This document shows positions 1 through 7,283 of a DNA stretch of 47,295 nucleotides, piece by piece. This DNA comes from Clostridium sp. CAG:567 (GTDB lineage Bacteria > Bacillota > Clostridia > TANB77 > CAG-508): NCBI GenBank assembly GCA_000437855.1, contig FR902178.1, positions 1-47,295 of the forward strand, read 5' to 3'. Position 1 is the first letter of the stretch. Each line of letters starts with the position of its first letter. The notes below the pieces were generated by a model. The model saw nothing but the letters and a program-made list of their open reading frames with translations, did no database searches and had not been told where the DNA came from. A program made the position numbers and the translations under genes.

Positions 1-32
1 GTGTGCCAAAATTCTCCGTCCCCATTGGCATA
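1..32. repeat. Edge of a REP-like intergenic repeat (partial)
   Basis: A 6-bp inverted repeat, TGCCAA at 4-9 and TTGGCA at 25-30, brackets a GC-rich core. Read on the minus strand the core contains GGGGACGGAGAATTTTGGCA. This resembles, from memory, the GGGGACGG...TTGGCAC repeats scattered through many Firmicute genomes, some linked to REP-associated tyrosine transposases. The element is cut by the window edge and no transposase is visible. The assignment rests on motif recall only. Confidence 0.4.
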
Positions 33-42
33 AATTATAATA

Positions 43-1881
43 TTATTCAACTGTAACTGATTTAGCTAAATTTCTTGGTTTATCAACATCTAATCCTTTA
101 TTTTTTGCAATATAATATGCAAGTAATTGTAAAGGAATAACCGAAAGAATAGGAGAAATTAAACTATTAGTATCAGGTATATTAATAATATAATTAAATG
201 AATTATTTGGTAATTTTTGATTTGTAATAACTAATGTTTTTGCACCTCTTGTGATAACTTCTTGAATATTACTAATAGATTTTTCAACTAAATCTGGGTT
301 TGTTAAAATACTAATTACAGTAACTCCATTTTCAATTAAAGCAATAGGTCCATGTTTTAGTTCACCTGAAGCATAAGCCTCAGAATGAATATATGAAATT
401 TCTTTTAATTTTAAAGAACCTTCCATTGCAACATTATAATCAGTACCTCTACCTAAAAAGTACATATCATGCTCAGTATAAACCTTATTTGCAAACTCTT
501 TAACAGTATTTATTTCATCTAATATTGTTTCAACTTTAGCTGGCAAATCTAAAATATCAGACTTAAGCTCTTCAATATAGTTTTCATCACAAGAGCCTAA
601 AACCTCTGTAAAATAAACTGCTAAAATTACCATTAAAACAACTTGAGATGTATAAGCTTTTGTTGAAGCAACAGCAATTTCAGGGCCAGCATGGGTATAT
701 ATAGTGTAATCAGCTTCACGAGTAATTGAGCTTCCAATTACATTTGAAACAGCTAATGTTTTAGCACCTTTAGCTTTAGCAAGTTTTAAAGCTGCAATTG
801 TATCAGCAGTTTCACCTGATTGACTAATATATATACATAGAGTTTTGTCATCTATTATTGGGTCACGGTAACGGAACTCAGAAGCAATATCAACTTCAGT
901 AGGAATTTTGCAAAGTTTTTCAATAGCACTTTTTCCAACTAAACCTGCATGCATTGCTGTACCACAAGCAACAATATATATTCTATTAATTTTATTTAAA
1001 TACTCTTTAGTAATATTAATATCATCAAAACTGCATTTTTCTCCAAGCTTAAATCTTGAGCCAATAGTTTCGCAAATAGCTGTTGGTTGTTCAAAAATTT
1101 CTTTTAACATATAGTCTTCATAACCATTTTTTTCTGCAGCAGTAGCATCCCATTCAATATTTTTAATAGCTTTGCTATGAGGGGCTAAGCTATTATCATA
1201 AAAATCTATATGGTCTTTATAAACAACAGCATATTCTTGGTCATCTAATAAATAAAACTCTTTTGTATATTTAAGAGCAGCAGGAATATCTGATGCGATA
1301 AAGTTTTCACATTTTCCTTTTCCTAAAACTAAAGGACTATCTTTTCTAACTACAATAACTCTATCAGGGTGTAAGCTAGAAATAATTTCTAATGCATAAC
1401 TTCCTTTTAAATCATCAACAGCAGATTTAACAGCTCTTAAAAATTTGTCATCATCATTTATACCATTTGTGTAATAATAATGAATTAAATTAGGAATCAT
1501 TTCAGTATCTGTTTGAGATAAAAAGTGATATCCTTTAGAAAGTAAAAACTCTCTTAATTCTTGATAATTTTCAATAATACCATTATGAACTACTGCAAAT
1601 TCTCCACTATTATCTAAATGTGGATGTGCATTTTCTTTTGCTGGTTTTCCATGAGTTGCCCACCTTGTATGAGCAATACCTATAGTAGATGTTAAATCAT
1701 TTATACCATCAATAGCTTCTAAATTTGAAACTCTTCCTTTGTCTTTCATTACAGCAATTTTGCCGTTTTCAATAACAGCAATACCTGCTGAATCATAACC
1801 TCTGTATTCTAAACATAATAAACCATTTATTAAAACTGGAGTGGCTTTTTTGTCTCCTATATAACCTATAATGCCACACAT
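43..1881 (-). CDS. glmS: Glutamine--fructose-6-phosphate aminotransferase (isomerizing)
   Basis: GlmS converts fructose-6-phosphate and glutamine into glucosamine-6-phosphate, the first step toward UDP-GlcNAc for peptidoglycan. The 612-residue product has the family's usual length. After the initiator Met comes the catalytic Cys2 in MCGIIGYIG, the Ntn-hydrolase glutaminase nucleophile. The glutaminase domain covers about residues 1-230. Two SIS sugar-isomerase domains follow (about 290-610), and the protein ends in KSVTVE as GlmS proteins typically do. The ATG is preceded by AAGGAGG at good spacing. Upstream on the same strand is a glmS ribozyme, so expression should be repressed by the product GlcN6P. 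The gene is divergent from uvrC. Identity is essentially certain. Confidence 0.98.
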   Translation of the reverse strand: MCGIIGYIGDKKATPVLINGLLCLEYRGYDSAGIAVIENGKIAVMKDKGRVSNLEAIDGINDLTSTIGIAHTRWATHGKPAKENAHPHLDNSGEFAVVHNGIIENYQELREFLLSKGYHFLSQTDTEMIPNLIHYYYTNGINDDDKFLRAVKSAVDDLKGSYALEIISSLHPDRVIVVRKDSPLVLGKGKCENFIASDIPAALKYTKEFYLLDDQEYAVVYKDHIDFYDNSLAPHSKAIKNIEWDATAAEKNGYEDYMLKEIFEQPTAICETIGSRFKLGEKCSFDDINITKEYLNKINRIYIVACGTAMHAGLVGKSAIEKLCKIPTEVDIASEFRYRDPIIDDKTLCIYISQSGETADTIAALKLAKAKGAKTLAVSNVIGSSITREADYTIYTHAGPEIAVASTKAYTSQVVLMVILAVYFTEVLGSCDENYIEELKSDILDLPAKVETILDEINTVKEFANKVYTEHDMYFLGRGTDYNVAMEGSLKLKEISYIHSEAYASGELKHGPIALIENGVTVISILTNPDLVEKSISNIQEVITRGAKTLVITNQKLPNNSFNYIINIPDTNSLISPILSVIPLQLLAYYIAKNKGLDVDKPRNLAKSVTVE

Positions 1882-1929
1882 AAAATATACCTCCTTAAAT
1901 TAAAGTAGGGTATACAAATTAAAGCGTAC

Positions 1930-2062
1930 GTATATTAGATTTGTTATATTATATCACTATAATTTTTTGCTAATATGTAATGACAGTAGCGCATGCCATA
2001 GAGTCATCCGCCGAATCTTTCGATAAACTCTAACCTCGTCAACAATTAATGTCCAGGCGCTC
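1930..2062 (-). ncRNA. glmS ribozyme-riboswitch (GlcN6P-activated self-cleaving RNA)
   Basis: On the minus strand the glmS leader contains the diagnostic cleavage motif A|GCGCCTGGAC, with cleavage expected between 2061 and 2060. It is followed by TTGACGAGG, GTTTATCGA and TTCGGCGGATGACTC, the conserved core of known glmS ribozymes. P3 appears as a short hairpin (ATGGCA/TGTCAT). The P4 region is a long AT stem, ATATTAG pairing with CTAATAT at 1932-1938, enclosing ATTATA-GTGA-TATAAT with a GNRA-type loop. The 3' end lies about 50 nt before the glmS start codon. By family knowledge GlcN6P acts as the cleavage cofactor and the cleaved mRNA is degraded. The core match is strong; outer boundaries are estimates. 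Confidence 0.93.
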
Positions 2063-2117
2063 AGTATATACAACCCTCCTAAAGGATATTTTTTTAATTT
2101 GTATTCCTAATGCTAAT

Positions 2118-2146
2118 ATATTACTATAAAACACAAAATGTGTCAA
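2118..2146 (-). promoter_or_regulatory. Promoter of the glmS ribozyme/glmS transcript
   Basis: On the minus strand TTGACA (2141-2146) and TAATAT (2118-2123) are separated by 17 bp. The predicted start lies about 50 nt upstream of the ribozyme cleavage site. This is a SigA-type promoter. Confidence 0.7.
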
Positions 2147-2185
2147 ACTCTAATTATTCCTGCATATAACAAGACTAAGTAAACC

Positions 2186-2214
2186 TTGTAAAATGCAGTA
2201 AAATATGCTACAAT
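2186..2214 (+). promoter_or_regulatory. uvrC promoter
   Basis: TTGTAA (2186-2191) and TACAAT (2209-2214) are spaced by 17 bp, about 30 bp before the uvrC GTG start. It is divergent from the glmS promoter, so the two share a compact regulatory gap. The Shine-Dalgarno is AAGGGGG near 2227-2233. Confidence 0.7.
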
Positions 2215-2243
2215 ATATACTATGCTAAGGGGGAAAGCTAAAG

Positions 2244-4037
2244 GTGTTTAATATAGAAGAAGAACTAAAAAAATTGCCTAGTAAACCAGGTGTATATATT
2301 ATGCATGACAAAGATGACAAAATTATATATGTTGGTAAAGCAATTTCTTTAAAAAATAGAGTAAGACAATATTTTAGAAAAAACAATAAAACAAAAAGAA
2401 TTGAAAATATGGTCTCTTTAATAGATCACTTTGAGTATATTGTTACAGACAATGAATCAGAGGCACTTATTTTAGAGTGTAACTTAATAAAAAAGAATAT
2501 GCCAAAGTTTAATGTTTTATTAAAAGATGACAAAACATACCCATATATTAAAGTAAACACAAAGCTAGAGTTCCCAAACATATACTTAACAAGAAGAATA
2601 TTAAATGATGGTGCAAGATATTTTGGACCTTATGCAAATAGTGGTAGTGCAAAAGCAATGTTAGATTTTATAAATTCAAAATATAAAATTAGGCAATGTA
2701 AAACATTTAAATATAAAGGTAGAGCATGTTTAAATTATCATATAAAAAAATGTTCTGGACCTTGTATTGGTAAAATATCAAAAGAAGATTACAGAAAAGA
2801 AATAAATCAGATCATTAGCCTATTAGAAGGCAATACAAACCAAATAATGAAAGAGCTTGATAAAGATATTAAAGAAGCGGCAGACAAATTAGAATTTGAA
2901 AAAGCAGCAGAATTAAGAGACAAAAAATATGCTATTCAAAGAATTACAGAAGAAAGACAAAAGGTTTCTAACATATCAGAACACAATATTGATGTAATAG
3001 GTATAGCTAAAGGACAAACTCAAGTATGTGTCGAAATATTTTTAATTCGTAATAGTAAAATGATAGAAAGACATCATTACTTTTTTGAAGGCTTACAAGA
3101 CGAGTCAGATGCAGAAATTTTATCAAGCTTTATTAAACAATATTATATAAATGATGTATTTTTACCAAATAAAATTATGATAAAAGAAGCAATTGAAGAT
3201 AAAAAAATATTAGAGCAATTACTTTCAGAAAATTCAAGTCATAAAGTAGAAATAAAAGTACCACAAAAAGGCGAAAAATTAAGACTAGTTGAAATGGCAG
3301 AAAACAATGCTAAAATTACTATAATGAATAAAGAAAAGGAAAAATATAGCATTGTGAATGAATTAAAAGAAGTGCTAAAATTAGATAAATTACCTAGAAA
3401 AATTGAGGGGTATGATATATCAAACTTATCAGGGCAATTTATGGTTGCTTCAATGTGTGTATTAAAAGATGGAGAGCTAAAAAAGAATTTATCAAGAAAA
3501 TTTAAAATAAAAACAGTAATAAGTCAAGATGACCCTAAATGTATGCAAGAGGTAGTAAAAAGAAGACTGATTCATTCTATAGATAACCCAAATGGAGCAT
3601 TTGGTGACTTTCCAGATGTAATATTTGCAGATGGTGGAATCACTCAAATAAGAGCAACTAAACAAGCAATTAAAGAACTAGGCTTATCTATACCAGTATA
3701 TGGAATGGTAAAAGATGATAAGCATAGCACAAGAGCACTTATAGATGAAAACAAAAATGAATTTGAATTATCTGAAAATTTAATGAAAGTAATTACAAAT
3801 TTTCAAGATAACATACATGATACTGCAATAAATTATCACAGACAATTAAGAGATAAACAAACAACTCATTCTGTTTTAGATGAAGTAGACGGAATAGGGG
3901 AAGCAAAGAAAAAAGCTTTATTAAAGAAATTTAAAACTATAAATAATATACAAAATGCTAGTATAGAAGAATTGACAAAAGTAACAGGTATTACAGAAAA
4001 TTTAGCAAAAAATATAAAGAAGAAATTAAGCGAATAA
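2244..4037 (+). CDS. uvrC: Excinuclease ABC subunit C
   Basis: UvrC makes both incisions around bulky DNA lesions in UvrABC nucleotide excision repair. The 597-residue protein shows every family domain in order. A GIY-YIG nuclease (KPGVYIM then IIYVGKA, about residues 12-95) is followed by a Cys cluster (CLNYHIKKCSGPC, about 160-175) and a UVR motif that contacts UvrB (LEFEKAAELRD, about 205-240). The RNase H-like endonuclease carries the catalytic Asp in EGYDIS. A C-terminal helix-hairpin-helix is marked by DGIGEAKKKALLKKF. The GTG start follows a GGGGG-rich ribosome binding site. uvrA and uvrB are not in the window. Confidence 0.98.
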   Translation: MFNIEEELKKLPSKPGVYIMHDKDDKIIYVGKAISLKNRVRQYFRKNNKTKRIENMVSLIDHFEYIVTDNESEALILECNLIKKNMPKFNVLLKDDKTYPYIKVNTKLEFPNIYLTRRILNDGARYFGPYANSGSAKAMLDFINSKYKIRQCKTFKYKGRACLNYHIKKCSGPCIGKISKEDYRKEINQIISLLEGNTNQIMKELDKDIKEAADKLEFEKAAELRDKKYAIQRITEERQKVSNISEHNIDVIGIAKGQTQVCVEIFLIRNSKMIERHHYFFEGLQDESDAEILSSFIKQYYINDVFLPNKIMIKEAIEDKKILEQLLSENSSHKVEIKVPQKGEKLRLVEMAENNAKITIMNKEKEKYSIVNELKEVLKLDKLPRKIEGYDISNLSGQFMVASMCVLKDGELKKNLSRKFKIKTVISQDDPKCMQEVVKRRLIHSIDNPNGAFGDFPDVIFADGGITQIRATKQAIKELGLSIPVYGMVKDDKHSTRALIDENKNEFELSENLMKVITNFQDNIHDTAINYHRQLRDKQTTHSVLDEVDGIGEAKKKALLKKFKTINNIQNASIEELTKVTGITENLAKNIKKKLSE

Positions 4038-4072
4038 TGTAATAATTTTTGTTACGATTTTAAACATAAAAT

Positions 4073-4111
4073 CCTAATATGTGAATACATATTATTAGAA
4101 AATATATTAGG
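4073..4111 (+). promoter_or_regulatory. Stem-loop overlapping the ribosome binding site of the 70-aa membrane protein gene
   Basis: CCTAATAT (4073-4080) can pair with ATATTAGG (4104-4111), and the right arm enters the Shine-Dalgarno AGGAGG. An alternative smaller hairpin, TAATATGT pairing with ACATATTA (4076-4095), would leave the site more open. This could be a translational switch. It could also be chance pairing in AT-rich DNA. Confidence 0.35.
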
Positions 4112-4124
4112 AGGATTTTATTTT

Positions 4125-4337
4125 ATGGAGTACACAAAAGATTTAATTTTAAATATACGTTATGATGAAAGTAGTAATACATTACACTTAAAAACATCAA
4201 AGTGGACAAGCAAGTTGATACAAAAAATAAAAAAACATAAATTAGCTTTAACTATATCTGCAATGTTTTTAACATTTGTGGTTATGGATGTGATGTTGGT
4301 TACAAATTTTATGCACATTTTAGCTAGAACTGTGTAA
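4125..4337 (+). CDS. Small single-pass membrane protein, unknown function
   Basis: This 70-residue protein begins at an ATG with a strong AGGAGG site. Residues 1-41 are polar and contain a basic stretch (KLIQKIKKHK). They are followed by one hydrophobic segment, about residues 42-66 (ALTISAMFLTFVVMDVMLV). The basic residues before the helix predict N-in orientation with a very short outside tail. I do not recognise a family. It sits alone between uvrC and a repeat element, with no partner gene. Because its ribosome binding site can be folded into a stem, tight translational control is possible. A real gene is likely from the strong start signals; its function is open. Confidence 0.6.
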   Translation: MEYTKDLILNIRYDESSNTLHLKTSKWTSKLIQKIKKHKLALTISAMFLTFVVMDVMLVTNFMHILARTV

Positions 4338-4383
4338 TATTATACTTTTCTTCGCTATAAGGAATATTCCCAGTAGCCAATGT

Positions 4384-4543
4384 AGTATGCATATTATACT
4401 TTTTGCAGTGACGGCTGTGGGGACCAGCAAGCTAGAAGATGTTGCTAAATTTTTTCAAATCATTATTAATGTTTGCAAAAAATTGTTGTTACATCTTCTT
4501 GCGTAGCTGGGGTGGAACGGAAAAAAGTATAATATTGCATACT
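4384..4543. repeat. 160-bp imperfect inverted-repeat element (element A)
   Basis: The outer arms AGTATGCATATTATACTTTT (left end) and its near-perfect complement ending in ATATTGCATACT (right end) differ by one inserted base. Inside, AGAAGATGT pairs with ACATCTTCT and CCAGC with GCTGG, and a poly-T/poly-A pair lies near the loop. Almost the whole element can fold into one long hairpin with bulges. It fills the gap between the small membrane gene and the methyltransferase and has no coding potential. It may be a non-autonomous element (MITE) or a structured RNA. An extra copy of the arm piece ATTATACTTTT lies just upstream near 4340. Confidence 0.6.
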
Positions 4544-4601
4544 AAAATAAAATGCTAAGATATGATAAAGTTGTATAAAAAATAAGGAAGGATATTTAGA
4601 A

Positions 4602-5465
4602 ATGAATGTAGCAAAAGATTGGCAAGATTATGAAATATTAGATATGGCAAATGGTGAAAAACTAGAAAGATGGAAAAATGTTATTTTAGTAAGACCAGAC
4701 CCACAAATAATATGGACACAAAAAAGTTTTCCAGAAAAGTGGAAAAATGTTAATGCTAAATACCACAGAAGTTCAACTGGTGGTGGAAACTGGGAATACA
4801 ATAAAAAAATGCCAGATGCATGGCAAATTAAATACAAAAATTTAACATTTAATATAAAACCAATGGGATTTAAACACACTGGCTTATTTCCGGAGCAAGC
4901 AGCTAATTGGGACTGGATGATAGAAAAAATTCAAAAAGCAAATAGAGAAATTAAAGTATTAAACTTATTTGCATATACAGGAGGAGCAACAGTAGCATGT
5001 AGTTATGCAGGAGCTCAAGTTTGTCATGTTGATAGTTCAAAAGGAATGGTGGCATGGGCAAAAGAAAACATACAAGCATCAGGGTTACAAGATAGACCAG
5101 TTAGATATATAGTTGATGATGTTATTAAATTTGTAAATAGAGAAATTCGTAGGGGTAATAAATATGATGCTATAATCATGGACCCACCATCTTATGGTAG
5201 AGGTGCAAATGGAGAAGTTTGGAAGTTTGAAGAAAACTTACCAGAACTTGTAAACTTATGTACACAAGTATTATCAGACAAGCCATTGTTTTTCTTAATC
5301 AATTCATATACAACAGGAATATCAAGTACAGTTTTACAAAATATTTTGGAACTTACAGTATCAAAAAAATATAAAGGAAAAGTATCAAATGGAGAAATAG
5401 GGCTTCCTATGACCAACTCTAAAATGGTTTTACCATGTGGTATTTATGGAAGATGGGAGAATTAA
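4602..5465 (+). CDS. Class I SAM-dependent methyltransferase (RlmI/RlmK-like)
   Basis: This 287-residue protein probably methylates rRNA. The SAM-binding Rossmann fold starts near residue 120 with VLNLFAYTGGATVA. An acidic end of the second strand (CHVDSS) follows, then the catalytic-type motif MDPPSYGRG near residue 198. The DPPS and LFAYTGG signatures match the RlmI/RlmK-like (Methyltrans_SAM) group that modifies 23S rRNA. No PUA domain is present, so the exact target is unknown. The ATG at 4602 follows AAGGAAGG. Its stop codon abuts the start of the pseudouridine synthase gene at 5466, so both RNA-modification genes are likely translated as one unit. Confidence 0.85.
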   Translation: MNVAKDWQDYEILDMANGEKLERWKNVILVRPDPQIIWTQKSFPEKWKNVNAKYHRSSTGGGNWEYNKKMPDAWQIKYKNLTFNIKPMGFKHTGLFPEQAANWDWMIEKIQKANREIKVLNLFAYTGGATVACSYAGAQVCHVDSSKGMVAWAKENIQASGLQDRPVRYIVDDVIKFVNREIRRGNKYDAIIMDPPSYGRGANGEVWKFEENLPELVNLCTQVLSDKPLFFLINSYTTGISSTVLQNILELTVSKKYKGKVSNGEIGLPMTNSKMVLPCGIYGRWEN

Positions 5466-6158
5466 ATGCAAAATTTAAAAGTAATATTTGAAGATAACCA
5501 CATAATAGTAGTAGAAAAGCCAGTAAATATACCATCACAAGCAGATAAAACTGGAGATATTGATATGCTTACAATAATAAAAGCATATTTAAAAGAAAAG
5601 TATAACAAGCCAGGCAATGTATATTTAGGTTTAGTACATAGATTAGATAGACCAGTTGGTGGAGTAATGGTCTTTGCTAAAACTTCAAAATCGGCAGGAA
5701 GACTAAGTAATCAGGTAAGAGAAAAACAATTTCAAAAAACATATTTAGTAATAGTAAATGGAAAAATGGAAAATCAAAAAGGAACATTACAAGACTATTT
5801 ATTAAAAAATGAAAAAACTAATATAAGTAAAGTTGTAAAAGAGGGAACTAAAAATAGTAAATTAGCAATATTAGATTATGAAGTTTTAAAATATGATAAA
5901 GAATTAAATTTATCAGTTTTAAAAATAAAACTACATACAGGAAGACATCATCAGATTAGAGTGCAATTATCTAGCAGAAACCATAGTATATATGGTGACC
6001 AAAAATATGGTGGAAGAGGACATGGAAAACAAATTGCACTTTGGGCATATAATTTAAAATTTTATCACCCAATTACTAATGAACTTATGGAGTTTAAAGC
6101 AATGCCGGAAATGATCGGAAGTTGGGCAATACTTAAAGAAAATTGCAATATAAGTTAA
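5466..6158 (+). CDS. RluA-family RNA pseudouridine synthase
   Basis: The enzyme isomerises uridine to pseudouridine in rRNA or tRNA. The 230-residue product lacks an S4 domain and starts directly with the catalytic fold. The catalytic Asp is in HRLDRPVGG (about residues 59-67). The second family signature, HTGRHHQIRVQLSS, lies near residues 158-171 and is followed by YGDQKYGG. The start ATG touches the stop of the upstream methyltransferase gene, which implies translational coupling. A strong bidirectional terminator ends the unit. The family is certain, but the position modified cannot be inferred. Confidence 0.92.
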   Translation: MQNLKVIFEDNHIIVVEKPVNIPSQADKTGDIDMLTIIKAYLKEKYNKPGNVYLGLVHRLDRPVGGVMVFAKTSKSAGRLSNQVREKQFQKTYLVIVNGKMENQKGTLQDYLLKNEKTNISKVVKEGTKNSKLAILDYEVLKYDKELNLSVLKIKLHTGRHHQIRVQLSSRNHSIYGDQKYGGRGHGKQIALWAYNLKFYHPITNELMEFKAMPEMIGSWAILKENCNIS

Positions 6159-6175
6159 ATTAATCTAAATTTTAT

Positions 6176-6239
6176 AAAAGTACCAAAATCGTATTTGAAA
6201 CAAAAAAAGACAATTTTCGTATACGATTTTGGTACTTTT
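6176..6239 (+). terminator. Intrinsic terminator after the pseudouridine synthase gene
   Basis: A 19-bp perfect stem (left arm AAAAGTACCAAAATCGTAT) encloses a 26-nt loop. The arms end in A and T runs, so it could act in both directions. It separates the RNA-modification unit from agrB. Confidence 0.85.
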
Positions 6240-6304
6240 ATATATTATTTTAAATAAAAAGAAAATCTGATGTAAAATAAAGACAGTAAAAGAAGAGGTA
6301 AAAA

Positions 6305-6925
6305 ATGATTGATAAATTTTGCGATTGGATAACAAAAAAAATAAAAGCAAAAGTGTCAGACATAGATGAAGAAAGAGAAATGATTATTAACTTTGGAGTA
6401 AGGTTAATATTTGGAGAATTACCTAAAATTCTGATTTTATTTATAATAGGTTTTGTACTGAAAATGGGATGGCAAACATTACTTTTGTTTTTCTTAATAG
6501 CACCATATAGAAGCTTTACAGGTGGAATTCATTTAAAAACACATTTAGGTTGTATGTTAACTACAAGTTGTTTGTATTTAGGGCCAATAATAGTAACTAA
6601 ATATTTTCAAATAAACAATGATTTGATCTTATATGTATTTACTGCGATAATAACTATATTTAGTATTTTTATTATAGCCAAATATGCGCCAGCAGATACA
6701 GAAAACATTCCAATTCTAACAAAAAAGGAAAGAAAATCAAAAAAAATAAAAGCATATATATCATTAGCAATTTTAGTAACTATTACAATTTTTAGTACAG
6801 ACAAAAGTATATCATACATAATAATTTATGGTATTTTCTTACAAAACTTAACTGTACTTCCAATTTCATATAAAATAACGAAAAACAAACATGGATATGA
6901 AGTGTATGCAGAAGAAATAATTTAG
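6305..6925 (+). CDS. agrB: AgrB-like accessory gene regulator membrane endopeptidase
   Basis: AgrB is an integral membrane cysteine endopeptidase that trims AgrD and forms the thiolactone ring of the autoinducing peptide. This 206-residue protein has several hydrophobic helices. The catalytic pair is in FTGGIHLKTHLGC: His76 and Cys83, seven residues apart, matching His77/Cys84 of S. aureus AgrB. The following charged cytoplasmic loop (KKERKSKKIK) is also typical. The start ATG has AAGAAGAGG upstream. agrD follows 63 bp downstream on the same strand. The receptor pair agrC/agrA lies next door but in the opposite orientation, unlike the single agrBDCA operon of staphylococci. Confidence 0.95.
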   Translation: MIDKFCDWITKKIKAKVSDIDEEREMIINFGVRLIFGELPKILILFIIGFVLKMGWQTLLLFFLIAPYRSFTGGIHLKTHLGCMLTTSCLYLGPIIVTKYFQINNDLILYVFTAIITIFSIFIIAKYAPADTENIPILTKKERKSKKIKAYISLAILVTITIFSTDKSISYIIIYGIFLQNLTVLPISYKITKNKHGYEVYAEEII

Positions 6926-6988
6926 ATTGATAATGCATTAGCCGGCAATGATTATTATATTAAAATTTAATAAAAGGAGGAATACAAT

Positions 6989-7108
6989 ATGTTAAAATTA
7001 TTAGCTAAGGTAGCGGAAAAATATGCTAAATCTACAAATACTGCATGTTGGGTATTAGGAGTTATCCATCAGCCTAAAATGCCTGCATCATTAATAAAAA
7101 AAGACTAA
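6989..7108 (+). CDS. agrD: AgrD-like cyclic lactone autoinducer precursor peptide
   Basis: This 39-residue peptide precursor starts at an ATG with AAAGGAGG at good spacing. It has the three AgrD parts. The N-terminal amphipathic helix is MLKLLAKVAEKYAKS. The core holds the only cysteine, Cys20, in TNTACWVLGVI. The C-terminal recognition segment HQPKMPASLIKKD carries the QPKMP block common in clostridial AgrD. Nine residues, WVLGVIHQP, separate Cys20 from the lysine of the block, so the ring could close after four, five or more residues. The mature signal cannot be fixed from sequence. The position directly after agrB confirms its role. A terminator follows. Confidence 0.9.
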   Translation: MLKLLAKVAEKYAKSTNTACWVLGVIHQPKMPASLIKKD

Positions 7109-7169
7109 TTTCAAGATAAATAATTGAATAAATTAATAATATATCCTTAAAACGACGAATTTATAAAAT

Positions 7170-7205
7170 AAAAGAGATATCTAGAAATAATAGATATCTC
7201 TTTTT
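7170..7205 (+). terminator. Bidirectional terminator between agrBD and agrAC
   Basis: AAAAGAGATATCTA pairs with TAGATATCTCTTTT across a 7-nt loop and is followed by T residues. It can end agrBD on plus. On minus, the A run gives it U-tract capacity downstream of agrC. Confidence 0.85.
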
Positions 7206-7283
7206 AATGCAAACAAAAATATATGTAATAATTTTTATTACATATATTTTAAGTTGAATGTTTTTTAATTTGTACTTATGTAA

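Noticed and set aside
4338..4601. Riboswitch before the methyltransferase
   Set aside because: The structure is an almost complete palindrome with no conserved aptamer motif that I recognise.
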